Shown: one piece after another, positions 33,186-41,601 of the stretch | Numbering within the stretch: position 1 is the first letter of the stretch | Layout of the letters: the number at the start of each line of letters is the position of its first letter | Source: CAZAQS01 sp964486825 | GTDB taxonomy: Bacteria; Chloroflexota; Anaerolineae; Anaerolineales; UBA4823 | Assembly: GCA_964486825.1 (NCBI GenBank) | Contig: CAZAQS010000004.1 | Coordinates: 1 to 54,489, forward strand | Length of the DNA stretch: 54,489 nt | Direction of reading: 5' to 3' | The notes under the pieces: generated by a model | Seen by the model: only the letters and a program-made list of their open reading frames with translations | Told to the model about the DNA's origin: nothing | Databases searched by the model: none | Translations under genes and position numbers: made by a program

Positions 33186-33878
33186 TTAGCGCCTGCGACC
33201 CATTCCCAAGACAAGCATTACCCAGTATAAGAGTTGGAGGACCGCGGTGATCAGAGCAGCTACATAGGTTAGGGCAGCCGCATTCAGCACCGTATTGACG
33301 CCGCGCTCTTCTTCCCCAGCCCGGATCAGGCCCGAATCGCGTAGTAAACGCTTGGCGCGAGCAGACGCATTCAACTCCACAGGCAGGGTGGCTAGCGCGA
33401 ATAAGGCACCGGCCGAGAAAATCCCTACCCCCAACCAGGCCATCTGTAATTGCTGCAGGACGATCCCAATCATGATCAGGATCCATCCCAGGTAGGAACC
33501 GATGTTCACAGCCGGCACCAGAGCAGCCCGCAGTCGCAAGGGGATGTAGCCCTCATGATCTTGCATGGCGTGACCAAGTTCATGGGCAGCAATGGCTAAA
33601 GCAGCCACAGATTGCCCCTGGTAAACACCCTGAGATAGGCGTAAACGCTTGCTGCGCGGGTCGTAATGGTCTGTAAGGTGGCCTCCAACCCCTTCGATGC
33701 GCACGTCATAGAGGCCGCCAGACCGCGCCAGGCGCTCGGCGGCCTGGGCGCCGGTCGTGCGGCTGCTTGCCATCACCCGGCTCCAGCGGCTGTAGGCGGA
33801 TTTTACATACCACTGCACAGCCATCATGAGCAGGAAGGCGGGCAGCATGAAGATCAAATAAGTAGGATTTAGAAACAT
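33186..33878 (-). CDS. YugP-type membrane zinc metallopeptidase
   Basis: 230 aa, with about four hydrophobic segments. The catalytic zinc motif AHELGHAMQDHEGY (HExxH, about residues 114-118) follows VYQGQSVAALAIAAHE. A distal ALFALATLPVELNASARAKRLL segment carries the family's conserved NASxRA motif. Strong SD GGAGGAG before the ATG. The substrate is unknown in this family. The ATG is 11 bp from the S41 protease stop, so two envelope proteases are cotranscribed. Confidence 0.9.
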   Translation of the reverse strand: MFLNPTYLIFMLPAFLLMMAVQWYVKSAYSRWSRVMASSRTTGAQAAERLARSGGLYDVRIEGVGGHLTDHYDPRSKRLRLSQGVYQGQSVAALAIAAHELGHAMQDHEGYIPLRLRAALVPAVNIGSYLGWILIMIGIVLQQLQMAWLGVGIFSAGALFALATLPVELNASARAKRLLRDSGLIRAGEEERGVNTVLNAAALTYVAALITAVLQLLYWVMLVLGMGRRR

Positions 33879-33889
33879 TTACTCCTCCA

Positions 33890-35137
33890 CTAGTTCGTAA
33901 GCAGCTCGATTGCCTTTTCAAGCTGCGTATCACGTTCTGCGAGGAAATCTTCCTCGGTTAATTCCACTAGATAATCCGGCGATAATCCAACCGCGTTGAT
34001 TTGGGTCCCATTCGGTGTAAGCCAGTGTGCGATTGTGATCCTAACGGCCCCTTCTTCACCTTTATCCAGAGCGATCCAGTTCTGCACTGATCCTTTGCCA
34101 AAAGTGGTGGCGCCGACTAAAGGAGCGCGCCGGGTGTCTTGCAATGCGCCAGCCATGATCTCAGAGGCCGAGGCTGAGCCCTCATTGACCAGCACCACCA
34201 GGGGGATTTCTGTAGCCAGTCCTCCGCTGATGGCGCGGTATTCTTTCTGTTTGCCGTCGCCATATTCCTCGATCAAAATCAGCCCATCCCCTAGAAATTC
34301 CGAAGTTACTTCGACTGCTGTAACCAGGTACCCACCTCCGTTATTACGCAGGTCTACAACCATGGAAGTAGGTTCCTGCTGCATGATCTCCCGCAGATGC
34401 TCGCGTAGCTCGTCGCGTGTATTTTCGGCAAACTGCAGGATGCGTACGTAGGCTATCTGGTCTTCCAACATCTCCGAAGTAACGCTGGGAACGGTGATTT
34501 TCGCCCGCACCACATCCACATCAAAAGGCTCCGGCTCACCCTCCCGCAGGATCGTTAACCGGACACTGGTACCGGCCGGACCTAAAATGCGGCGGATTAC
34601 CAGGCTTCCGTCAATACCCGTCATATCCTCACCATCAACAGCGATCACCCGGTCTCCTGGTCTCAAGCCGGCTTCCTCTGCGGGAGAATCTGGCATGGGA
34701 CTGAAGATCGTCAAATATTCTGCAGTCGTATCCACCCACGCGCCAATCCCCTCATATTCTTGTTCGAAGGGGATACTTGCCTGCATGAATTGGTCGGGGT
34801 CCATATATGCGGAATGCTGGTCGCCAAGGGCCTCGAACATGCCCTTGATGGCCCCTCGCATCAGGGCTTCGCTATCCACCGGCTGGTCGATATACTGGTT
34901 GTGGATGATCTCCCACGATTCCCAAAAAGGAGCGAACAAACTCTCTAAATCGGAGGGAGTTCCTGCTTCCGCGGAAGTACGGCTTGCCAACGGGCTTATC
35001 AGGGACGGTATTCCGATCCGGCCTGTCAAATCAGACGGGGAATACCGGCCTATAAAATAACCGGCTGAGCAGGCACCAGCCAGGATAATCACAGCAATAA
35101 ATGCAGTAACCAGGTAAATTAGGCCTTTAGACCTCAT
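33890..35137 (-). CDS. S41-family C-terminal processing protease (CtpA/Prc)
   Basis: 415 aa. N-terminal membrane anchor (about residues 8-30, VTAFIAVIILAGACSAGYFIG), N-terminal helical domain, PDZ domain (about 125-205, YEGIGAWVDTTAEYLTIFSPMPDSPAEEAGLRPGD), and the S41 catalytic domain: nucleophile Ser in NEGSASASEIMAGAL and general-base Lys in TTFGKGSVQ. Usual SD (AGGAGGATC). It processes envelope proteins from the C-terminus. It shares a strand and tight spacing with the YugP-type protease. Confidence 0.92.
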   Translation of the reverse strand: MRSKGLIYLVTAFIAVIILAGACSAGYFIGRYSPSDLTGRIGIPSLISPLASRTSAEAGTPSDLESLFAPFWESWEIIHNQYIDQPVDSEALMRGAIKGMFEALGDQHSAYMDPDQFMQASIPFEQEYEGIGAWVDTTAEYLTIFSPMPDSPAEEAGLRPGDRVIAVDGEDMTGIDGSLVIRRILGPAGTSVRLTILREGEPEPFDVDVVRAKITVPSVTSEMLEDQIAYVRILQFAENTRDELREHLREIMQQEPTSMVVDLRNNGGGYLVTAVEVTSEFLGDGLILIEEYGDGKQKEYRAISGGLATEIPLVVLVNEGSASASEIMAGALQDTRRAPLVGATTFGKGSVQNWIALDKGEEGAVRITIAHWLTPNGTQINAVGLSPDYLVELTEEDFLAERDTQLEKAIELLTN

Positions 35138-35316
35138 GATCCTCCTGAAATCAAACTAGTCCTAAATAAACTTCACCCATTTCATGCCTGTACCTGGTTC
35201 AATCGTTAACAAGCCCTCAAACCATACCGCTGAAACAAGGCGGAGTCATACCAACTAACAAATAAAGATTACCATAAAAGGGTTAGAAAATTGTAAAAAA
35301 GGTGCAAGGATTGTGT

Positions 35317-35328
35317 ATGCACGTGCAT
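35317..35328. promoter_or_regulatory. 12-bp perfect palindrome in intergenic region
   Basis: ATGCACGTGCAT lies in the 207-bp gap between the CoA-transferase and S41 protease genes, close to the CoA-transferase stop. On the minus strand a weak 5-bp GTGCA/TGCAC hairpin followed by CTTTTTT just beyond it could serve as a terminator for the CoA-transferase gene. The rest of the gap is A+T-rich without recognisable signals. Confidence 0.3.
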
Positions 35329-35344
35329 CAGGTTAATGCGTAAA

Positions 35345-36148
35345 TCAGGATACCGGACCAAGAAGCCTCTCCAGATAAAGCTTGAAGGAGTCACGATCAG
35401 AAACCTGTTCGCTGTAGGCAAGCAACGCCTCCCCGTCCAAAGGATAAAGAGGATGGCAGGAGGTAGGGGAAGCCCCATGCGGGGCATGGACCACCGCATG
35501 CACCAGGGGAGCCACCAGATCAGCTTTAGTTAGCTCCGATACGATTTCATCTGCAGTGACGATGACCATGCCGGCTGTCAAGCTCAGCTCTTCGTCTACG
35601 CCTTTATTATCCCCGATTTGGGCGTTCCCCTTCGGGTCCGCACGCAAAGCGTGAATGACAGCCACATCTGGCCGGATTGCGGGAAACGCCATCAATTTCT
35701 CTCCACTATAAGGGTCGATGATCGTTTTGACATCCGGCCGCAATTGAGGAAGGTCCGTCCCTAACCATGCTCGCCCGGGCATGAAGCCCACCCCAGACAT
35801 TTGAGCGCGCAAACCAAAGGCCAGACTGGCTTCCGTCTCCTCGACCACCTCAATTTCACCCCTACCGGCCAGATATGAGAACATGGGAGCAAAGCCAAAA
35901 ATCTCCAGCCCGAAATAACAGGTACGCACCCGGCTTACCATTCCCGCGCCTGCCAATAGGTCACTTTCCAATGAAGCAGTAAAGGATAGTAAAGTCAGGT
36001 CAGTTGGTATGCGCTCTCGGGAAAACCGGCGTAGCAAGGCAACCACGAAAGCCATCGGGCGGCGGTAGAGAGTCATGCCACCTAAGGCAAGCGTGCAGCC
36101 TGTCGGGATCATCTGTACGGCTTCATCCAGGTTTACGATCTTACTCAT
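35345..36148 (-). CDS. CoA-transferase family protein, subunit A-like (orphan)
   Basis: 267 aa, GctA-like class I CoA-transferase subunit A. Family features: ALGGMTLYRRPMAFVVALLR (about residues 17-36), FGFAPMFSYLAG, RPDVAVIHALRADPKGNAQIGDNKGVDEELSL (about 155-185). The catalytic glutamate of these heteromers is on subunit B, and no subunit B is adjacent: upstream are a small membrane protein and a HAD phosphatase, downstream a protease. Either the partner is encoded elsewhere or the protein has another CoA-related role. SD AGAGGTAGG lies before the ATG. Confidence 0.85.
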   Translation of the reverse strand: MSKIVNLDEAVQMIPTGCTLALGGMTLYRRPMAFVVALLRRFSRERIPTDLTLLSFTASLESDLLAGAGMVSRVRTCYFGLEIFGFAPMFSYLAGRGEIEVVEETEASLAFGLRAQMSGVGFMPGRAWLGTDLPQLRPDVKTIIDPYSGEKLMAFPAIRPDVAVIHALRADPKGNAQIGDNKGVDEELSLTAGMVIVTADEIVSELTKADLVAPLVHAVVHAPHGASPTSCHPLYPLDGEALLAYSEQVSDRDSFKLYLERLLGPVS

Positions 36149-36184
36149 GCCTACCTCTTATAGCTTGTATCGTGATCGATGGCA

Positions 36185-36466
36185 TTATTCATTGTTTATG
36201 GGTTCATCCCTGCCGGCGCCGCTATCGCCTGTGCTTCCTGCATCTGGCGCCCTTCCTCTCTGTAGGACCTCTACCTGGCGCGAGAGTTCCTGAATCTCAT
36301 CCTGGTCGGCGGTCCAGGCCTGGCGATATCTTTGCATCACACGGCTAAATACATCATATTCATTTACACCCTTTTTTTTCCTGGATGAGAAGTAAATCAA
36401 ACCGGGCAGGCCTAAACCGACTAGTAGTGCTGCGCATAAGATCAGGGTGAAATATGTCATTTCCAT
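36185..36466 (-). CDS. small single-pass membrane protein
   Basis: 93 aa from ATG 36466 (MEMTYFTLILCAALLVGLGLPG). One N-terminal membrane helix (about residues 5-25), a basic stop-transfer SSRKKKG, then a cytoplasmic helical tail with coiled-coil character (VMQRYRQAWTADQDEIQELSRQVEVLQRG) and a polar C-terminus. A longer start at 36526 would overlap the HAD gene. It sits 7 bp after the HAD stop. No recognised family; possibly an adaptor or regulatory subunit. Confidence 0.65.
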   Translation of the reverse strand: MEMTYFTLILCAALLVGLGLPGLIYFSSRKKKGVNEYDVFSRVMQRYRQAWTADQDEIQELSRQVEVLQRGRAPDAGSTGDSGAGRDEPINNE

Positions 36467-36473
36467 CGGTCGC

Positions 36474-37130
36474 TCACTGCCTGCCGGTTTGATTCCACAA
36501 CTCGGGCAGGTATTGGGGAAGATCATGGATCGAGCGCAAACTGAGGCATGCAGAGGGATCTGGTTGAATTGCCCCTACAAGCACCGTAAAAAAGCCGAGC
36601 TCGGTAGCCGGGGCAAGGTTGCGAGGAGAATCATCCAAAAAGACACACCGGCTGGTCTCGGTCTCCCCGGCATGCGCCAGAGCTGACCGGTAAGCCTCCA
36701 GCTGTGGCTTGCAGTAGAAATCGTTCGCCCACACGTCAACGACCCCATCGAAACAGCCATCCAGGCCAAGCTGACTAATGACCCGCAGGGCATGCGCCGA
36801 GTCGGCGTTGGTAAAGATCCATTTCTTCTGAGGCAAGCTTTGAATTAACGCACGTAAGTCAGGGTCAGGCTTTAGATAAGAACCGAGGGCAATATCGTGA
36901 ACGTATGCCAGGAACTCTTCAGCATCCACGTTATGGTGAATCTGCAATCCCCGCAGGGTTGTCCCATAGGTCATGAAATAATGACGGCGCAAGGAAGATA
37001 TTTCGTGGGCAGGAAGGTCCAAGAATTCTTGCATGTACTGGTTCATCCTATCCCGTATAGCGTCCCACAGGCCGTTCGTAGATGGATAAAGCGTATCATC
37101 TAAGTCAAAAAAAATCGACGAGAACTGCAT
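36474..37130 (-). CDS. HAD-superfamily pyrimidine 5'-nucleotidase-like phosphatase
   Basis: 218 aa, HAD subfamily IA (SDT1/YjjG-like). Motif I FFDLDDTLYPS (nucleophile and acid/base Asp, residues 8-18), motif II WIFTNADS, motif III lysine in FYCKPQLEAY, motif IV CVFLDDSPRN. A C1-type helical cap of about 75 residues follows motif I. Likely dephosphorylates UMP/CMP or a related phosphometabolite. The ATG has no SD, and a perfect TATAAT lies 6 nt upstream, suggesting a leaderless mRNA. Divergent from mutL with only 50 bp between them. Confidence 0.87.
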   Translation of the reverse strand: MQFSSIFFDLDDTLYPSTNGLWDAIRDRMNQYMQEFLDLPAHEISSLRRHYFMTYGTTLRGLQIHHNVDAEEFLAYVHDIALGSYLKPDPDLRALIQSLPQKKWIFTNADSAHALRVISQLGLDGCFDGVVDVWANDFYCKPQLEAYRSALAHAGETETSRCVFLDDSPRNLAPATELGFFTVLVGAIQPDPSACLSLRSIHDLPQYLPELWNQTGRQ

Positions 37131-37136
37131 GCGACA

Positions 37137-37142
37137 ATTATA
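37137..37142 (-). promoter_or_regulatory. -10 box 6 nt before the HAD start codon (leaderless candidate)
   Basis: Minus-strand TATAAT is followed by TGTCGC and ATG at 37130. A TTGATT (4 of 6) lies 19 bp upstream as a possible -35. The plus strand of the same 50-bp gap carries TATAAT at 37159-37164 in front of mutL, so two back-to-back promoters are packed there. Confidence 0.6.
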
Positions 37143-37180
37143 AGGGATTTCCTTCGAGTATAATCAACCAGAGGCGCCCC

Positions 37181-38908
37181 ATGAGCATACATATCCTATC
37201 CCCGGAAGTGGCATCGCAGATCGCAGCCGGTGAGGTAATCGAGCGTCCTGCCTCGGTTGTCAAAGAGCTGTTGGAGAATGCCCTGGATGCCAGGGCCAGG
37301 TTTATTTCCGTTATCGTTGAAGGGGCGGGAAAAACTTTAATCGAGGTCTCTGATGATGGGATTGGCATACCACACGATGAACTTTCCGTAGCCGTCGAAC
37401 GCCATGCCACAAGCAAATTGAACAGCGCTCAAGATCTTTTCAATATCTCTACGCTTGGATTCCGGGGGGAGGCCCTGGCTTCGATTGGCTCCGTGTCACG
37501 CTTCACGCTAACTTCCCGCTCTCAAGAGGCAGAAGTTGGAGCCCGGCTGAGGGTAGATGGGGGTCAGGCGAGCAAGGTGGAGCTAACCGGCGCGCCGGTG
37601 GGGACGGTGGCCCGCGTGGAAAATCTGTTTTTCAACGTCCCTGCCCGGCTGAAATTCCTGAAAAGCGATTCGACAGAGCGGGGCCAGATCGACACCCTGG
37701 TAACCCGGTATGCCCTGGCCTACCCGCAGGTACGCTTCCATTTGAAACAAGAAGCCCGTCCCGCTTTCCAAACGAGCGGGAATGGAGACCAACGAGAAGT
37801 CCTGGCAGCGGTATATGGCATTGATATTGCCCGGCAAATGCTCGAAGTCCAGTCCCTGGATGAAGGCGTTAAGATAACCGGCTTTATCAGCCCGCTCTCC
37901 TTGACTCGTTCAAACCGGCGGGAGATCATATTTTTCGTAAACGGGCGACCTGTCCAAGATTCCACCCTCAGTGCAGCACTCGTGCAGGCATACCACAATA
38001 TGTTAATGGTAGGCCGTTTCCCAATGGCTGTACTTTTTCTGGATCTGCCACCAGACACAGTAGACGTAAACGTTCACCCTGCAAAAGCAGAAGTTCGCTT
38101 CCGGGAAAGGGACCAGGTATTCGGCGCTGTCCTTCGGGCCGTACGGCGTGCTCTACTGGCCTATAGCCCCATCCCTCAGGTACAAAATCCGGATACCTGG
38201 CGGTGGGAACCGGCATCTACGCTTGAGGGCAGCAATCTGGAATGGGATCCAATTTCAAACGTAAGTTCAACTCCGCCGGGATCCAGCGAGATCGAGATGC
38301 ATCCCCGGCCAATACCGGTAGGTGGCGTTCCCCTTTTACGCCTGGTTGGTCAGATCGCCAGTTCTTATTTGGTTGCGGAAGGTCCCGATGGGCTTTATTT
38401 GATCGACCAGCACGCTGCACATGAGCGCGTTTTATTTGAACGGTTCACCACGCAACGGGAAGGCCCGATCGAAGCTCAAACATTGCTCCAGCCCGTTTCT
38501 GTCGACTTAAACCCGGCCGCGGCTCGACTTCTTTCAGAACAGCTACCAGTCCTGGCAAGCTATGGCTTTTTAATTGAAACCTTTGGCCCGGCCTCGTTTC
38601 TGATACGCGCCATACCCTCTCTTCTATCGGGAAGTGATCCTGCTTCCGCCCTACATGTTTTGGTGGAGGATTTTGAGGAGGATGAGCGACCTCTCCAGGC
38701 AGAGATAGAAGCGAAAATTATCGCCAGGGTTTGCAAAAGAGCTGCGATCAAAGCCGGGCAATCTTTATCCCCCCGGGAGCAGCAAGCGTTGCTTACCGAC
38801 CTGGAAAGCTGCCAATCTCCACGCACTTGCCCCCATGGCAGGCCAACGATGATACATCTCCCCGTGGATTTGTTAGAGCGTCAATTCGGACGCAGGGGAG
38901 CCCGCTAG
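37181..38908 (+). CDS. mutL: DNA mismatch repair protein MutL (endonuclease type)
   Basis: 575 aa from ATG 37181 (SD AGAGG 8 nt upstream; an earlier in-frame ATG at 37082 would extend antisense into the HAD gene). GHKL ATPase domain: ELLENALDARAR (catalytic Glu, about residue 36), DDGIGIP, TLGFRGEALASI. The C-terminal dimerisation domain contains DQHAAHERVLFE (about residues 408-419), matching the DQHA(x2)E(x4)E metal site of nicking MutL, plus TCPHGRP. It is therefore the endonucleolytic type, as in bacteria without MutH. mutS is not adjacent. Convergent with the kinase gene, 3 bp apart. Confidence 0.95.
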   Translation: MSIHILSPEVASQIAAGEVIERPASVVKELLENALDARARFISVIVEGAGKTLIEVSDDGIGIPHDELSVAVERHATSKLNSAQDLFNISTLGFRGEALASIGSVSRFTLTSRSQEAEVGARLRVDGGQASKVELTGAPVGTVARVENLFFNVPARLKFLKSDSTERGQIDTLVTRYALAYPQVRFHLKQEARPAFQTSGNGDQREVLAAVYGIDIARQMLEVQSLDEGVKITGFISPLSLTRSNRREIIFFVNGRPVQDSTLSAALVQAYHNMLMVGRFPMAVLFLDLPPDTVDVNVHPAKAEVRFRERDQVFGAVLRAVRRALLAYSPIPQVQNPDTWRWEPASTLEGSNLEWDPISNVSSTPPGSSEIEMHPRPIPVGGVPLLRLVGQIASSYLVAEGPDGLYLIDQHAAHERVLFERFTTQREGPIEAQTLLQPVSVDLNPAAARLLSEQLPVLASYGFLIETFGPASFLIRAIPSLLSGSDPASALHVLVEDFEEDERPLQAEIEAKIIARVCKRAAIKAGQSLSPREQQALLTDLESCQSPRTCPHGRPTMIHLPVDLLERQFGRRGAR

Positions 38909-38911
38909 GAT

Positions 38912-41074
38912 TTATGGTTGCGAAGAGGAGGGTCTCCAAACCGGGTGAAAATCCAGGTGAGAGCCATAGGTCACTTGCTTCAAATTCGTACCTGAAGCCG
39001 TCATAATATAGATATTGTGTATGCTGGGGTCCGCACGCTTCCAGCTTTCCAACACAATCCAATCGCTTTGCGGAGAGTACCGGGCATCTCGCATGGGCTC
39101 GTTCGACTGGGTAACCGGAAACTCACTGAAGCCGTCTTCTTCCGTTGAGGCTGCTACCAGCCGAGGAATTGAATTAGGTTGTAGTTGTGTAAATAGTATG
39201 ACATTCCCATCCGGGGACCAATCGGGATTGGAGTTCACCAGATCCATACTTCGTGAGAACAAACGCTGGTTACTACCATCGGCATCCATAAACCAAACCT
39301 GCCTGGGACCTCTCCGGTTGGTCACGAAGACGATCTCCTTCCCATTGGGTGACCAGGAAGGTTGCATATTGCCGGCCCCTTCTTCCGTCAGTAGTTTAAC
39401 CGTCTCGTTGATCAAGTTCAAGAGGAAAATCTTTGGTCTACCGCTGCTGCGTAGAGAAGTGAAAGCGATCTCATTCCCATTCGGCGACCAGGCGGGATCG
39501 TAATCACCGCCAGGAATATTCGGAAGAGGGGTCAGGTTACTCCCATCCGCGTCCACAACGAACATGCTCGCCAGCGGGAAACTCTCATTGTATTTTGCGC
39601 AGGGGGAAATGAACACCAACCGCAGGCCGTCTGGCGACCAATCAGGTTGGCATGCCCCGTCGGGCATGTCTGTAATTTGTTTCAAACCTGTCCCATCCAT
39701 ATTGACTAGGAAAATTTGTGGAATGCCTCTACGATCAGAAGCGAAGGCGATCTGGTCAGGCCATGCCACGGGATGAGTCGCCCGAGGGGTGGCTGTTTCC
39801 AAAACCCGCGCTTCTTGTGTACGTGTTGGAAGGGGCTCTTCGGACCCACCAACGAGGTTGTCCGCCTGAGTTTCCCTGGGAGCTGGAGAGACGGTAAGTG
39901 TTTGTGCAGGAACCTGGGTCTCTTGACCAACAGTTATCGTCAGGGATGGAATGGCAGTATCCGGAAGGGAGGGTAAGAAAGGCAGTAATCCGGGTAAGCT
40001 CATAAATATAGCTGCGCCCCCGAGCAGAAAGAGAAACCCGAACAGCATTGTTGTCAAAAAATAGGTCCGTCTGCGTTGTTGGCGTCGCCTACGTGGCTTG
40101 CTGCCAGGGTCAATAACCGAGCTGACCGGTAGAGGCAGGAGCGCATTATCCACCGGTGTTGGGGGATACTCCAATTCTCCAACTTCTTCGGACTCGGATT
40201 CGTCCACTTCTTCTTCAAATGGGGGAGGATCTAACTTCAGATATAGAGGCGCCTTTCTACGCGATGTTGTCCGGGAGCTTATAAGCGCCTGCTGGAATTC
40301 CTCTGCACTTTGGTAACGGTCGTCCGGATGCACTTCCAGGGCTTTCTCTATTACAGAAGCCAGGCGCCGCGAAACTTTGGGGTTCCTCATCCGGATAGGG
40401 GTCAATCCGACCTGGTCCATTGCCCGAGCCAGGCCATCTTCCGGTAGAGAATCGGTGAGAGCAGAATAGAGCGTGGCGCCTAAAGAGTAGATATCGGTAC
40501 GGTGGTCCGTGCGAGCGGTGCCGTACTGTTCGGGAGGCGAATAGCCAGGCGTCATGGCGCGCGCGCCGGTGGTCGTAAGCTGGCCTTCATTTTCAACCTT
40601 AGCCAGGCCAAAATCGACCAGGTAGATCTGCCCCTGTGGGTTGATCTTCACATTGCCGGGCTTGATATCACGGTGGAAAACGGGAGGCGTCCGGGTATGA
40701 AGATAAGTTAATGCTTCTGTGATCGCCACCCCAATCACGATCACCTCTTCATCCGGCAGAATCCCAATCCGATCCAACCTCTGGCGCAGGTCCTCCCCCT
40801 CGATATAATCCATCACAAGGTATTGCCCTTGCTCTTGAATTACAAAATGGTCGGTAACGCGCGGCATATTGGTATGCCGCAGGCTGGCTAGGATAACGGC
40901 TTCTAATCGGAATTGCCTGGCATAATCGTCAGTCGTGAACAGGTTCTCTTTAACGGCTACTTCCAAGTTTAAATTCTCGTCGATAGCCCGGTATATGGAG
41001 GCCATGCCTCCCTGCCCGAGGATATCAACGATCTTATAGCGGCCATTTAAGAGCGTGCCACGATCTAAGGTCAT
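38912..41074 (-). CDS. receptor-type Ser/Thr protein kinase with TolB-like beta-propeller
   Basis: 720 aa. N-terminal Hanks-type kinase (residues 10-270): glycine loop LGQGGMASIYR, Lys in VAVKEN (about residue 42), catalytic HRDIKPGN, DFG in LVDFGLAKV, activation segment ending PGYSPPEQYG. A juxtamembrane acidic linker (EEEVDESESEEVGELE) and basic stretch (KPRRRRQQRRRT) precede a single membrane helix (about residues 345-367). The C-terminal extracellular part has TolB/WD40-like repeats with PDWSPDGLRLVFIS, PAWSPNGNEIAFTS, PSWSPNGKEIVFVT and PDWSPDGNVILFTQ. It probably couples binding by the propeller to phosphorylation inside. No SD; a TAATAT lies 6 nt before the ATG. Confidence 0.92.
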   Translation of the reverse strand: MTLDRGTLLNGRYKIVDILGQGGMASIYRAIDENLNLEVAVKENLFTTDDYARQFRLEAVILASLRHTNMPRVTDHFVIQEQGQYLVMDYIEGEDLRQRLDRIGILPDEEVIVIGVAITEALTYLHTRTPPVFHRDIKPGNVKINPQGQIYLVDFGLAKVENEGQLTTTGARAMTPGYSPPEQYGTARTDHRTDIYSLGATLYSALTDSLPEDGLARAMDQVGLTPIRMRNPKVSRRLASVIEKALEVHPDDRYQSAEEFQQALISSRTTSRRKAPLYLKLDPPPFEEEVDESESEEVGELEYPPTPVDNALLPLPVSSVIDPGSKPRRRRQQRRRTYFLTTMLFGFLFLLGGAAIFMSLPGLLPFLPSLPDTAIPSLTITVGQETQVPAQTLTVSPAPRETQADNLVGGSEEPLPTRTQEARVLETATPRATHPVAWPDQIAFASDRRGIPQIFLVNMDGTGLKQITDMPDGACQPDWSPDGLRLVFISPCAKYNESFPLASMFVVDADGSNLTPLPNIPGGDYDPAWSPNGNEIAFTSLRSSGRPKIFLLNLINETVKLLTEEGAGNMQPSWSPNGKEIVFVTNRRGPRQVWFMDADGSNQRLFSRSMDLVNSNPDWSPDGNVILFTQLQPNSIPRLVAASTEEDGFSEFPVTQSNEPMRDARYSPQSDWIVLESWKRADPSIHNIYIMTASGTNLKQVTYGSHLDFHPVWRPSSSQP

Positions 41075-41601
41075 TAGTAGATATTACCCGTTACGCGCTA
41101 AATTACCCGCGCATACAATTTTCGGTCTTTGCATTCCACTTTTCCACAAGCGGGCACTTAAATATCAGCAACCGATCACTGCCTTCTGCCTTAATCAACA
41201 GTGGAACTTAAACCCTGTAATGGCAGGATTATAACCACTTTCTGGAATCCAAAACATTTTACCCGAAAAATGTGCCAGTAAAGATATCTGGATCCACCGC
41301 CAGGTATGTTTTTATGCTCCTCTCAGGTTCTCGTTTCGATTATTACGTATTTTGAAAATGGGAGATAAGTTCCTGTTGGGGAAAGTCTACAACGGTCGAA
41401 AAGAGAGTAGAAAGATGTAAAAAGCAACCATCTTCCCAGGGAGATATGTCCAGGGGCCTGGCACAATATTCGAGCTAGGCAAGGAAATGAAACGCTTTGG
41501 TGCAAAAGCATACGCAATCGAGCGGCCTGGGTTTCTGTAGTGGCTGCGTTAAAGACTGCGGATGCCGAGGGCAGACGCCGGATGTCCTGAGTCTCACCTC
41601 A
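41075..41601. other. 527-bp intergenic region upstream of the kinase gene
   Basis: No gene is supported. Two direct ATTACCCG copies (41083-41090 and 41102-41109) sit 19 bp apart just upstream of the kinase start, the first overlapping its TAATAT box (41081-41086), so they could be operator sites. A minus-strand TATAAT (41233-41228) about 155 bp upstream of the start may be a second promoter. CCAGGGGCCTGG, a compact palindrome, occurs in the distal half. Nothing else recognisable. Confidence 0.4.
41081..41086 (-). promoter_or_regulatory. -10-like box 6 nt before the kinase start (leaderless candidate)
   Basis: Minus-strand TAATAT (4 of 6) is followed by CTACTA and ATG at 41074; no Shine-Dalgarno is present. 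Weaker than the pfkB and HAD examples. Confidence 0.4.

Noticed and set aside
35190..35225. GGTTCAATC resembling a tRNA T-loop
   Set aside because: No acceptor stem, D-arm or anticodon arm can be folded around it.
41487..41540. 17-codon plus-strand frame beginning MKRFGAKAYAIERPG with AAGGAA upstream
   Set aside because: Too short, no promoter and no recognisable homology; kept only as part of the intergenic description.
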